The notes under the pieces were generated by a model that saw nothing but the letters and a program-made list of their open reading frames with translations, made no database searches and was not told the DNA's origin. A stretch of DNA of 64,000 nucleotides. Origin: Macrothele yani (Eukaryota > Arthropoda > Arachnida > Araneae > Macrothelidae). A program made the position numbers and the translations under genes. Below, in pieces: positions 10,059-20,373 of this stretch (position 1 is the stretch's first letter; every line of letters starts with the position of its first letter). The stretch lies in assembly GCA_039090855.1 (NCBI GenBank), contig CM077002.1, forward strand, positions 83,332,194 through 83,396,193, in the 5' to 3' direction.

Positions 10059-10575
10059 GTGCCCAGATTCCCCGAAATAGCGAAGCCACTGTCGGATTTG
10101 ACAGGGGAAAAGGTAGCAGACAAAGTTGAGTGGACGCCAGCGCTCAGGGAAACTTTCGGGTCGCTGAAGCAGAATTTAAGTACAGCATCTGTACTGTCCA
10201 CACCCAAATTTGACAAACCGTTCGTATTACATGCGGACGCGAGTTCTTTTGCAGTCGCGTGTTGCCTAGGTCAGCGGGATGAAAGAGGGAAGATCAGGCC
10301 CTTATGCGAGCAAAAAAATTAAATGACACACAAGCAAGGTGGGCAGCTAGCCACAAGGAGGCATACGCTATTGTTTGGGCTCTACAGGAATTTGAAGGGT
10401 GGGTTTTTGGCCATCAAGTAGAGATCTTGTCAGACCATAACCCTTTGATTTTTTTAACAAGTGCGGCTTCACAAAGCTCAAAATTACAGAGGTGGAGTCT
10501 AGCCATTGCCCAATTCAACCTCACAATTTCTCACGTCGCCGGCAAACTCATTCCGACACCTTATCCAGATTGAAT
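10059..10575 (+). pseudogene. pol: Gypsy RNase H domain (frameshifted)
   Basis: In frame with the RT piece, the connection domain (FPEIAKPLSDLTG) leads to LHADASSFAVACCLG with the first RNase H Asp. A frameshift near 10300 moves to the frame 10304-10573, which has SHKEAYAIVWAL (Glu) and ILSDHNPL (Asp). The three acidic residues are therefore present across the two frames. The tail (HVAGK) is frameshifted again before the typical LSRL end. This is the last pol domain of the element. Confidence 0.85.
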
Positions 10576-10691
10576 TTTGAAGAAAATAGCACAAGCTGCT
10601 AAAGACAGCATTACCACAGAAAAGGTAGAGACCCAGTGAGGCTCCTTAGTGGTACTGACAGTGTAAATATGTGTGTGTATAAAGAAGTGTA
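10576..10691 (+). other. Gypsy 3' untranslated region, first part
   Basis: Non-coding. It ends with the RTE target-site copy ATAAAGAAGTGTA (10679-10691). It continues at 14607-14732 beyond the RTE and leads directly to the 3' LTR through a G-rich AGGCAGGGGCC that may be the polypurine tract. Confidence 0.6.
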
Positions 10692-11492
10692 GGTAAATTC
10701 GGTCATGGCAACAGAAACCAGCGTGGAAATACTCTCGTTGAGTTTGCAGAGGCAGAAGGGTTTTTCATCTTGAACTCCTTCTTCAAGAAAAAGCCACACA
10801 GGAAATGGACATGGAGACATCCAAATGGGACAACAAGTGAAATTGATTTTATTATGTGTAACAAAAAATTCGTCATAGAAGACTGCAGTGTGCTAAACAA
10901 GTTCAACACAGGTAGTGACCATAGATTGGTGAGATGTAAGATGCACCTCAACACTAAACTTGAACGTGGCAAGCTCATAAGACAAACAAAATCTATTGAC
11001 ATAACCAACCTTAAAAAACACCATAATACCTTCAAGTTAGAACTGAAGAACAGGTTCTCTGCTTTAGAAGGCCTAACATCGGAAGAAGTGGACATCTCTG
11101 AAGTTAACAGAAAAGTAACCAAAGCTCTTATGGAAACAGCAACAAAATTAGCTGGGTCTAAGAACAAGTTGCATGTGAACAAATTATCAGGAAAAACCAA
11201 AATGTTGATGCAAAAAAGAAGAGAGATGAGGACAACTAAAGAAGATGTGACTTCCAAAGTGGAATATATAGAGCTATGCAAGACAGTAAGAAAAAGTATC
11301 ATTGAAGACGTAAGGAAATTCAACTGTGAACTAGTGAGGAAAGCAATTGAAAGCAACCAAAGCCTAAAGATAGCAAAGGGACATCTCAGTAAGGGAAGAA
11401 AACAGATTATGGCACTGAGAAAAGAAGATGGTTCTGTAACAAGAAATAGAGGCGAAATTTTGACAAGAGTGAAAGATTTCTACTCCAAATTA
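10692..11492 (+). CDS. RTE polyprotein, endonuclease C-terminus and linker (before Tc1)
   Basis: An open frame from the insertion point gives NTLVEFAEAEGFFILNS, then PHRKWTWRHPNGTTSEIDF and GSDHRLV. The SDH motif carries the catalytic His-containing end of the APE-type endonuclease. The N-terminal half of the nuclease is absent through 5' truncation. A basic helical linker follows (about residues 75-260). The frame is open to the TA target of the Tc1 and continues at 13036 in the same frame. Confidence 0.85.
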
Positions 11493-13033
11493 CACTGCTG
11501 GACAATTGCTAAGGACGGATCATAAACGGCTATATAGCGCATAGAAAGGTAAGTGTGGTTGGATACCAAGTGAAATAAAATAATGTCAGAATGCCAGGAC
11601 ATTACAGGAAAGACAATTTATTGTGCTCTGAAATCCAGAAGGCTTTGGAACGTGTTCAAGGGACAAACAGGCCATTTTGTGCAGAATACGTAAACGTGAA
11701 AAAAATGCAATTACCGTCCGCAGGCGTTCCGGCGTAAGATGTCAATACGGGATATGGCCACCATGGAGGGCGATGCAAGATTCCACACGTCGTGTCATGC
11801 TTTGCACAACATTATCAAGCAGCTGTTGGGGTAATTTATCCCATTCTTCTGTCAGTGTACGGATGAGGGTGTCCTTGTTTATTGGAGGGCATTGGCGACC
11901 AGCAAGACTCCTCCCCAAAGCATCCCACACATTTTCAATGGGATTCAGATCTGGAGAACGTGCTGGCCATACGAGGCGTTGAATATCCTCGCTCTCAAGA
12001 CACTCCTCGACAGCGACTGTTCGATGACATGTTGCGTTGTCGTCCATGAAAATGAATATATCACCTACAGCACCACGGAACATGCGAACACGAGGTAGCA
12101 GAACATCATTAATGTATCGTTGGCCAGTCATAGTCCCAGTTGGAAGCACATAGAGGGATGTACGGCCATTGATCATGATGCCAGCCCATACCATGACACT
12201 ACATGTCGGATATCGGTCCCTTTCCTGTATGTTTGCTGGACAATATGCAGTACCACTATCACGCCAGATCAGTTGTCATCGACAATCAGACGATAGACTG
12301 TATCTACTCTCATCTGAGAAGAGGACAGCAGACCAGTCGTTATCAGTCCAATTGCGATGTTGATGGCACCATTGCAAACGGGCGGTACGGTGACGTCTGG
12401 ACAATGGGATGCACACAACAGGACGGCGGGCGTATAGTCCTCCTTCATGCAAACGTCTGGCGACAGTTTTTCGGGAGATCCGCTTGCCAGTAACAGCCAT
12501 AAACTGATTTGCTACCTCACTAGCTGTGCTGCGCCGGTGTCTTTTTGTTGACAGCACTATGTACCGATCTTCTGCAGGTGTCGTACTGCGAACACGACCT
12601 CCCCCGTGACGTTTGCTACACTCTCCATTTGTTTGAAATGATTTCCAAAGCCTTGAAACAACACCGTGTCTGACGTCGAACTCTCTGGCAACATCTGTTA
12701 TTTTTCGCCCTTCTTCAATCTTGCCAATAATACGGCCACGCGTAAAATCATCTAGGTGATGTCGGGAAGACATACTGAAAATTGCAAGTTCGTCAATTGA
12801 TTCTTTCCCTTTCAATTTTGCGTTTGAACAACAACGGTCAATACGCGTCAAATCCTTTATATTTCTTATCAGCGCTATGACGTCACGAACAAGTTCGGCA
12901 ATCCAATATTTGCATACTCACAACACGTCTTACTGTATCCCGCACTTATGCTAATTTCCACATTTTCTTGCCTTCCATTTTATGGTTGCTATCGTTGCTA
13001 TTGTCATCCGTCCTTAGCAATTGTCCGGCAGTG
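11493..13033 (-). mobile_element. Tc1 transposon inserted in the RTE
   Basis: The inverted ends CACTGCTGGACAATTGC and CACTGCCGGACAATTGC (read inward) extend at least 28 bases as CTAAGGACGGAT. TA flanks both sides (11491-11492 and 13034-13035). It is 1541 bases and carries one transposase gene on the minus strand. Removing it with one TA restores the RTE reading frame exactly. Confidence 0.92.
11742..12773 (-). pseudogene. Tc1 transposase (DD34E), one frameshift
   Basis: Starts MSSRHHLDDFTRGRI. Two helix-turn-helix regions follow (ITDVAREFDVRHGVVSRLW; ASEVANQF...KRISRKTVARRL), then the first catalytic Asp in LFSDESRY. The frame ends near 12276 and resumes in another frame by 12194 with VMVWAGI. 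The second Asp is in FMDDNATCHRT and the Glu in SPDLNPIENVWD, 34 residues apart. All three acidic residues survive; a single indel near 12200-12275 separates them. The chosen start is the Met before the conserved HTH, not the upstream Met at 12851. Confidence 0.88.
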
Positions 13034-13035
13034 TA

Positions 13036-14589
13036 TATGAAAGGGATGATATATGCACTCCAGACATCATGAAAGATACCAGTACCAGAGTTCCTCCAGT
13101 CCTTCCAGCAGAAGTTGCACATGCAATCAAGAACATGAAGCGAGGAAAAGCTCCAGGAGAAGATGGAATTACTGTAGACATCATACAAGAAGCAAGTGGA
13201 GAAATCGAAACAGTACTCGCCCAAATTTTCACTCGATGCCTTAATGAAGGAAAGATTCCTGAGGATTGGAACACCGCTACAATGATCCTGCTACATAAGA
13301 AAGGTGACATTGAGGATCTCGGAAACTACAGACCTATCAGCCTCCTATCAGTAGTTTATAAAATCTTCACTAAAGTTCTTTCACACCGCTTGAAGGTAGC
13401 ACTGGACATGGCTCAACCGAGAGAACAAGCTGGATTCAGGAGTGGCTACAGCACAATAGATCATATCCACGTGCTGAGAGAACTAATTGAAAGAGCGAGG
13501 GAATATGAACTTCCATTGTGCATGGCTTTTATCGATTATGAAAAAGCCTTTGATTCGGTGAAACCATCAGCAGTTACAATGGCTCTGAAAACCTGCGGTA
13601 TTGAAGATGCATACATTAATATTATTAATAACATCTATGAAAATGCAAGTGCAAAGATTAGGCTGTTTGAAAATACAACACACGTAAAAATTGGAAAGGG
13701 AGTGAGACAAGGTGACACCATATCTCCGAAGCTCTTTAATGCCACATTGGAGGGTGTTTTTCAGTCGCTGAGCTGGGAAAACAAGGGGATAAAGATTAAT
13801 GGAGATTATCTAACCCACCTTCGTTTTGCTGATGACGTAGTCATTTTTGCAACTACCTCATCAGAGCTGCAGAGTATGATCCAGGAACTTGCTGACAAGA
13901 GTAAAGAAGTGGGATTAAAAATGAACTTTCAGAAGACAAAAGTGATGTTCAATGCTTTTACAAGAAATGAAGATTTATCGATTGATGGAGAAAAGCTGGA
14001 GATAACAGACACGTACGTTTATCTTGGACAGCAGATATCAAGTGAGGGTCACATTGATGAAGAAATTAATCGGCGTACAAAACTTGCCTGGAGAGCTTTT
14101 GGAAGAAACAGCATAATTTTCAAGAGCAATATGCCATTATGTCTTAAAAGAAAAGTGTTTGATCAATGCATCCTTCCAGTGCTTACGTATGGTGCAGAGA
14201 CGTGGACCTTAACTAAAAGAGACATACAAAGGCTGCAGACAACTCAAAGAAGCATGGAGAGGTGCATGCTTGGTGTAACCAGGAGAGATAAGAAGAGGAA
14301 CTCGTGGATCCGAAAAATGACAAGAGTGGAAGACATCATGATCAAAGTTAAATCCCTGAAATGGCAATGGGCTGGACATACTGCCAGAAGGACAGATCAT
14401 CGATGGACAGCCGAAATTTTAGATTGGATTCCAAGGGACAGGAAAAGACCCAGAAGAAGACCACATAGGAGATGGGTGGATGAAATTCGAAAGTATGCAG
14501 GGGTGACATGGAGGAGACTGGCACAAGACAGACCGTTGTGGAGGAAACTTGGGGAGACCTTCGTCCAGCAGTGGATTGATAATGGTTGA
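13036..14589 (+). CDS. RTE polyprotein, reverse transcriptase (after Tc1)
   Basis: A clean 517-codon stretch. RT motifs in order: KRGKAPGEDGIT, NYRPISLLS, FIDYEKAFDSV (motif A), GVRQGDTISPKLF (motif B), LRFADDVVIFA (motif C with both Asp), then YLGQQIS. The C-terminal part has YGAETWTL and a basic WQWAGHTARR region typical of RTE. The stop is TGA at 14587-14589. All catalytic Asp residues are present. The frame is intact but has no 5' end of its own and is separated from the endonuclease by the Tc1. Confidence 0.9.
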   Translation, partial: YERDDICTPDIMKDTSTRVPPVLPAEVAHAIKNMKRGKAPGEDGITVDIIQEASGEIETVLAQIFTRCLNEGKIPEDWNTATMILLHKKGDIEDLGNYRPISLLSVVYKIFTKVLSHRLKVALDMAQPREQAGFRSGYSTIDHIHVLRELIERAREYELPLCMAFIDYEKAFDSVKPSAVTMALKTCGIEDAYINIINNIYENASAKIRLFENTTHVKIGKGVRQGDTISPKLFNATLEGVFQSLSWENKGIKINGDYLTHLRFADDVVIFATTSSELQSMIQELADKSKEVGLKMNFQKTKVMFNAFTRNEDLSIDGEKLEITDTYVYLGQQISSEGHIDEEINRRTKLAWRAFGRNSIIFKSNMPLCLKRKVFDQCILPVLTYGAETWTLTKRDIQRLQTTQRSMERCMLGVTRRDKKRNSWIRKMTRVEDIMIKVKSLKWQWAGHTARRTDHRWTAEILDWIPRDRKRPRRRPHRRWVDEIRKYAGVTWRRLAQDRPLWRKLGETFVQQWIDNG

Positions 14590-14732
14590 CAATGATGATG
14601 ATGATGATAAAGAAGTGTATTAATACAGTGAAATCTTGTGTGTAGGAAAAAAAAAAAAGAAAGAAAAGAACTGAGTGGCACTGACTCATGCGAGAGGAAG
14701 ATCCTGCATGTTTCGTCCAGCAGGCAGGGGCC

Positions 14733-15964
14733 TGTAGGGGCAAGAAATTATGCCCCTATGTAAATTGTGTGATGGACATTAAATCCCATCGATCTTGCAA
14801 GATATGAACATTTCAGAACAACTATTTCCATGTGTATTATTTAGAAACGGATGTAAAACGAAATGTGCCAGACCAGGTGACATTCCGATGTGCCTATTTG
14901 TCATGACGATTGTATTCACAGAAGCACCGCTACTGTTTCTGGCCAGGGAAATGCAAGCTGCAGGGCACACGGGAGCTAGAGTTCAACGATCGAGATAGTT
15001 AGAGGTCAACGAGAGAATAGCCCAAGGTCAGTGACGGAAGGCACAGGTCAGGGAGACAAGGGTAGAGGGCATCGAGAAGCAAGGGGGGTCGCGTGCTCCG
15101 ATTAGGAAGAAGAGGAGTGCCTCAGGCAAGAGAGGCAGGAGCCAATCAGAGGCGAGGAGAAGTCATGGGAGAAAAACTTCAGGATAGGAGTCAGGAACAA
15201 AGACAGTTGACAGAGAGCGAGAGCGGAGAACGGTCGACGGACAGCGTGAGCGGTGAACGGTTGAGGGGTGCTGGGAGCAGCACGGACAGCGAAAGCTGGC
15301 AACAGTTGGACAGGGCTGGGTGTCAGAGCTGGGAAAAAGAAAGTTAGTGTAGAACGAGCCAGCTAGAGTACGGGAAAAAAGATCGTAGTCGGAAGCAGAC
15401 ACGTGGGTCTGTAACAACGTACGGAGAAAGCAACTTGAGAGGACACGTGTTCGGGACAGAACACGAGGCATAGCTTCCGGAACAAAGGAAAGGAGACGAA
15501 CGGAAGGTTACGATGATTAAAACCTTTCATGTCTGTGATAGAAAAGGAACGGGCAAAGAGTATTAGCAGGAAAGAGTATTCTGTAAGGAATAGAAACTCT
15601 GATCATTTTTTCGTGGAACTGCAGTAGCGGGAACTCAGGTCAAGGAACAATAGCTGCCAGAACGATAACTTTTGATTAAATGTTTTTGTTAAGTTTTCAA
15701 CAAGCCTGAGAGTTGAATTCATGCTTGGAATTATCTTTCCAATATTTTTACTTCCCCTCTCCTGAATAGCAGATTTATAGTAAAGCTGGGAGAGCAAGAG
15801 CGCCGGGCTGTCTTCAACTGTTCGTTGATAGACAGTCTCCATACAAAAAGAACCTTATAAATAAATAGTTTTCCTTCCTGCTGTGGGGAATTTTCACCAG
15901 CGCTGGAAGCCAGTGTTGTTTGGCCGATGAGCATAAATTTACATAATGAGCTTCCACCCCTACA
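14733..15964 (+). repeat. Gypsy 3' LTR
   Basis: Begins TGTAGGGGCAAG and ends CCACCCCTACA, like the 5' LTR. It is followed by GCAG, also seen after the 5' LTR, then the resumed TIR sequence (ATTTTTTGAAATTTTG). Confidence 0.85.
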
Positions 15965-16486
15965 GCAGATTTTTTGAAATTTTGTATGTTTTAAAATTTA
16001 ATTTTATGAGTTACAAGCATCACAGGATAAAAATGAAATTACTGTTGAGACAACCCTAGTAGAGGTGCAGGTTGGCACACTTACCCACCTGATAAGTCTC
16101 TTTCTTAAAAAAAAAAAAATCCTAAATTTGTGGAAAATTAAATTTTTTTGTAATAAATATAATTTATTTTTGCCATCTGGTAACATTCGTTTGACCAATT
16201 TCTGTGAATTTAAAGAAAGGCCAATTCACTAGCTTCAAAATAAAAAAAAAATTCAAGTCTATACCTGTCATAGTTCAGGAGCAGTGTGCACTTAAAAATT
16301 TGGTGTTTCACATGATTTTCGTCACTGGTGTATTTTTTACCTGTTTACGAAATGCTGTAGCTTGACCAAAATTTTTTTATAAAAAATCCTTTTGCAGTGC
16401 TTTATACCTCTATTTTTTTTCAAAAAAATTGGAGGTGGTCAACTGACACATGTTGGTCACACCTGCCTGAATTGAGATGGAAATGA
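15965..16486 (-). repeat. Right TIR, outer part (after the Gypsy insertion)
   Basis: Reverse complement of about 2155-2700. It contains CACTTACCCACCTGATAAG and GGAGGTGGTCAACTGACA near its outer end, followed by CTGAATTGAGATGG, which mirrors CCATCTCAATTCAG at about 2158. Confidence 0.75.
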
Positions 16487-16489
16487 TCT

Positions 16490-17160
16490 TGTCTGAAAGA
16501 ATTCAGGTCATTTATTCAAGAAAATGACCTTGCTGTATGCAAAGCGGATAAAGTTGGTTGCCCAGTCATTATTGGTAAAGAAATACTAAACCAAAAAGTG
16601 CTTTCATTTCTCACTTCTGCTAACTGCATCCCTCTGCAGTCAGACACCACCAACTCACTCAAAAACTCAGTTGACAGATTATCTAAGAAAGAAACTCTTC
16701 AATCTTTCCTTGGAGATATCTCTCCCCCTCCCTACTTTAGGACTTAACCAGGTTTTTCTTGCAAGTTAAACTGCATAGAGCTGGTAACCCCATCAGACCT
16801 TTAGTTGAATATTCTTTTTCTCCTGCAGTAAACCTTGAAAAGAAATTGGACCTTTGGGTCCTCAAAAGCAAATCTCTGGCTGCCAACTATCCTCATACTG
16901 TTGTCTCTATTTCAGACTTCATCCACAAACTTCCTAATTCCTTTTCTCCTAGTGTAAATCTATACACTCTTGATGTGGAATATTTGTTCCCCTCTGTATC
17001 ATATTTTGAATCCTACATGCTCCTCATGAAGAAATTGATTCTTCATTTTGAACCACCCGGTACTTTTATCAAACAGCAACAGAATTTGTTAAATCGCACT
17101 ATATGTCAACATAGCTCATTTGCAAGATCCAGTTACAACAACTGTGAATATTTTGAAACC
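16490..17160 (+). pseudogene. Penelope-like RT, interrupted continuation
   Basis: At about 16500-16700 one frame reads FIQENDLAVCKADKVGCPVI, the block preceding RT motif 1 in Penelope proteins. The frame 16759-17202 has KLHRAGNPIRPLVE and NLYTLDVEYLFPSV (motif A Asp). Motifs B and C are missing because the sequence changes identity near 17160. Frameshifts separate the parts. With 1440-2155 this forms one element split by the TIR transposon. Confidence 0.7.
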
Positions 17161-17339
17161 TGCAAATTTCACAATGATCTCGAAATGAGTTTGCGATGGT
17201 AGCAGTGTGCAGTGTGAATATAAACAGCGATTTTCTGATCTAAAATTAAGTGACCAGTGACCATAGCATTTCTGTGTCTTTTCTTGTTCCGATTCAATTA
17301 TATTACCAACACGACAGTGATTTAACAAACAAAATAGTG

Positions 17340-18311
17340 ATATGACAAAATCCATGTCCTTCATCCCCGAGATACTGTAGACCAATTAGAATGAAGTGGG
17401 AAAAGGAAACAAAACATTTACAACTTGAAGAAAAAACACATGTTGAGCAAAAAATAACATAACAAGTACTGGACAAAGTATCAACATTACACACCAACTT
17501 TGTGTGACAATGATAAATGGCAAAATATGTAATGCTGTGACAGACACGTCATCCCAAATTTGTTACATTTGTGGAGCTACGCCGAAGCAAATGAACAATA
17601 TTAATGAAGCACTTAGCAGAAAAGTAGATCCCAATACATTTCAGTTCGAGCTATCCACCCTTCATGCTTGGATTCGTTTCTTAGAATGCATTCTCCATTT
17701 ATCATAACACATACATGTAAAAAAATGGCAAGTGCGAGATGTAGAGGACAAAACAGATACGATCACACATGGGATTGCTGGTCGATACTCCAAGACCTGG
17801 AGGAAGTGGGACAAGTAATGATGGGAATACTTCCTGAAGATTTTTCAGAAACCCAGCTTTAGCTTTCTCTCTTACTGGAGTGGATGAAAACCTAATCCAC
17901 CGTTTTGGAGTTATTCTAATGTTTTATTGAGCAGATATGACATGTCTGAGGAAGCCTTTAAAGGATATGCATTAGAATATGTTGAATTATATCCACGGTA
18001 CTATATGCCGACACCTGTTCACAAAATCCTCCTCCACAGATCACATTATTTCTTCTGCTCTGCTGCCCATAGGACAAATGTCTGAAGAAGCACAGGAGGC
18101 AAGAAATAAAGATGTGAAATCCTTCAGGTTACATCATGACAAGAAATGTTCAAGAACCGCTACAAACAAGTACATATTTCGAAGACTTATGCTATCATCA
18201 GATCCTCTGATTTCATCAATCCGTCAACTTCCACGGAAGACCTGCGCCTCTCTTTCAAGAGAAGTTTTAGATCTCTTGAAAGAACCACTATTCCATCCAG
18301 AGACACCATGA
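17340..18311 (+). pseudogene. Transib/RAG1-like transposase relic
   Basis: Pieces in different frames: CRPIRMKWEKETKHLQLEE (about 17380), KICNAVTDTSSQ then CYICGATPKQMN (17504-17600), LSTLHAWIRFLECILHLS (to 17707), then LPIGQMSEEAQEARNKD and a basic stretch (17979-18311). The SEEAQEARNKD block resembles the region around the third catalytic residue (Glu) of RAG1/Transib transposases (SEGNESGNK in RAG1). The rest of the family is recalled as a repetitive arthropod/cnidarian protein. At least three frameshifts or stops. Superfamily assignment is tentative. Confidence 0.5.
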
Positions 18312-18988
18312 ACTCAAATAACACACTGACAATAGCAAAGAATCAGATTCTGATAGCAGCGAATGAGAAAATAGAATACGAAGCGAGGCTTCACGGTATT
18401 GCATTTTTATTGCATTCTGTTTACCCTGTTTGCACTTCATTATAACTCTATATTATTTCATTTCTAAAATAATAGGCACCTTGTGTGTGTTTAATAATAT
18501 GCTACCAAAGCACACACTGCTTTTCAGCAATTACTTAACATCTGCAATAATTTTGTGTTCAAATGTAATTAGCTAAAAAATAATGTAGTTTACATTAAAA
18601 TAACTCTAGAAACAATTAATTTGAGCAAATTCCATAACAAAATCACAACCCGAGGAATTTTGTCAAGTTTTCGGTCATTTCGGATCACTGTGTGAAGACT
18701 TGAAAACTTCCGCAGAAACAATAAGTGGCTGGTATCACTACTGTAGACAATAAGTTTGCATATGTTGCAATTTTTAGAAGGGAGGATACAAATTGGAGAT
18801 GGAAAACATTTGAGATTGAAGAGACAATAATTGGGACAGAAATAAAACTACATTAGAAGGCGTGTGGAGGGAACTTGGATCCTTGGAATGATTGAAAGAG
18901 ATACAAAAGAATTCCAATTGGAGATATGCCCAGTGAACAAATGTTCTGCACATAGGCCCACTGGAGGGTCAGGATCCTCCCAGATTTT
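18312..18988. other. No gene seen
   Basis: AT-rich sequence without recognisable coding or repeat structure. A short frame 18146-18445 continues out of the transposase relic in a shifted frame. Confidence 0.4.
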
Positions 18989-19207
18989 TTATTTTTTTTT
19001 TATTGGAGGTTTAACAACCACTATGAACAACTCAATGGGCTATAAGCAGTCGCCCGTCCACAATTTAGGGTCACTGGTTCCAGGGAAAGGAGAGAGCCAG
19101 TTCCGTAAGACAAACACAAGATCTATGCCTCACCGGGATTCGAACCCGAACCCTTTTCGGACGAATGATCAGAGGCCATCGCTTAGACCACTGCACTACC
19201 GGGGCAG
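18989..19207 (-). mobile_element. SINE-A copy 2
   Basis: Same family as copy 1 with several substitutions. Clean target duplication CTCCCAGATTTT at 18977-18988 and 19208-19219. Confidence 0.88.
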
Positions 19208-19219
19208 CTCCCAGATTTT

Positions 19220-20373
19220 CAGTTAGGGATTCCCAACATAAAGGACCCCCAAATTTTTTGGGAATATAATGATATAATGCACTTCTTTATGACATGAACC
19301 AACTAAATTTAATAATACAAGATTGTAATTTTTTGTAGAATGCAAATACGTGTATGTGTACTTAATAAAACAGCGATATTGATTCCTAATAAGCAAAGTA
19401 AGTTGCACAACTTTGCAATTTACATTTCTGCCCTATCTATCGTAGTTTTCCAGTTATGTTAGCTAAGTTCCACAATTCGCCAACAGAGGTGTCTATGTCG
19501 TGCCTGTTAGATCATACCTCAGCAACTACTGTGCTCCTGCATGTGTAGGGGGAGGAGGTCCCAAATTCTATCTTATACAGTATGTATTAGTCAAATTTTT
19601 GATAAATTTAAAACACTAAAATAGACAAAACCTTTTTTTCAAGCATTTTAAAAAAAAATAAGATATTAATGATTGATTGTACAATTATTTCTGTTGTATT
19701 TTAGTATCTTGAACATTTACTAAAATGTTTGACAGCCTTGAAGGACGTAAGGATTTTTTTAAGCTCCCCCCTCCTACAAGTACTCATATGGGCTAAACTG
19801 TATAATGTATGATCCGGATCCCCCCCCTCCAGATTTTGAAACATGGTTAAGCCACTGGTTTTGCAGAGCATCTTATTCTTGTTATAAAAAAAAAAAAAAA
19901 GAAAAAAAAGTAGGTAGCAAAGGGAACAACAATAATATCTGATCAATGGAAGGCCTAAACCCATTTGTTGGAAAATGGATATTTTATTCATGAAACTGGG
20001 AATCACTCTGAAAATTTTGTTGACCCAGATTCCAGTGCTCATACTCAAAACATTTGAGTCCCACTGGAGTGTATTAAAACCGTGACTGAGGGAGATGTTC
20101 CTAAAGTTCTGGCTGATCGACTTCTGGAATATCTATTTAGAAGGAACTGTAGAATCATTAAGATTGAAGTTTTCTAAGAATTGTAAACTGCCATTGAATA
20201 CAATGACAGAAATATGTAAAAACTGATTTCCAATTAACACAATGTAGGTCTAAGTTTCCCAGTTGTACCTAAACAAGTGGAAAGGTGTTGAATCTGTAGA
20301 ATATTAAATTAAAAATGTTCTCTTATATTATACATTAACGACATTCTTAAACCGATCGTCTATAAACACATTC
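19220..20373. other. No gene seen
   Basis: AT-rich, with an A-run at 19887-19901. Short frames on both strands have no recognisable motifs. Confidence 0.4.

Larger units (their letters stand above)
10692..14606 (+). mobile_element. RTE-clade non-LTR retrotransposon, 5'-truncated
   Basis: Flanked by a perfect 13-base duplication, ATAAAGAAGTGTA (10679-10691 and 14607-14619). It begins inside the AP endonuclease domain and ends just after the stop codon in a GATGAT-type repeat, the short microsatellite tail typical of RTE. A Tc1 insertion at 11493-13033 interrupts it, but both exon-like halves join in frame across the TA target. The near-intact frame suggests youth relative to the Gypsy around it. 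Confidence 0.9.
5109..15964 (+). mobile_element. Gypsy-type LTR retrotransposon with integrase before RT
   Basis: Two direct LTRs (5109-6393 and 14733-15964) enclose a PBS for tRNA-Ser, gag with a zinc knuckle, a protease-like region, an integrase fragment, the RT C-terminus and RNase H. Nothing resembling integrase follows RNase H; only ~240 bases of non-coding sequence remain once the RTE insertion is set aside. The order gag-PR-INT-RT-RH matches the Gmr1-type Gypsy lineage, known for Copia-like domain order. Most of the integrase core and the RT palm are absent. The element sits in the right TIR of another transposon and is itself hit by an RTE and, through it, a Tc1. Confidence 0.85.
2155..16486. 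mobile_element. DNA transposon with ~700-bp TIRs, host of nested insertions
   Basis: The left TIR (about 2155-2856) matches in reverse complement the joined segments 15965-16486 and 4953-5108. The outer end shows CATCTCAATTCAG followed by TGTCAGTTGACCACCTCC, and its exact limits are uncertain. The right TIR is split by a Gypsy element. Without that insertion and the SINE the transposon would be about 3.3 kb. It interrupts a Penelope element whose coding parts lie on both sides. Its own gene is a minus-strand relic at about 3226-4200. The superfamily is not recognised. Confidence 0.65.

Noticed and set aside
10703..11356. 217-codon minus-strand frame
   Set aside because: Shadow of the RTE endonuclease/linker frame on the plus strand.
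14736..15965. Independent solo LTR
   Set aside because: It pairs with the 5' LTR at 5109 and the TIR of the host transposon resumes right after it.
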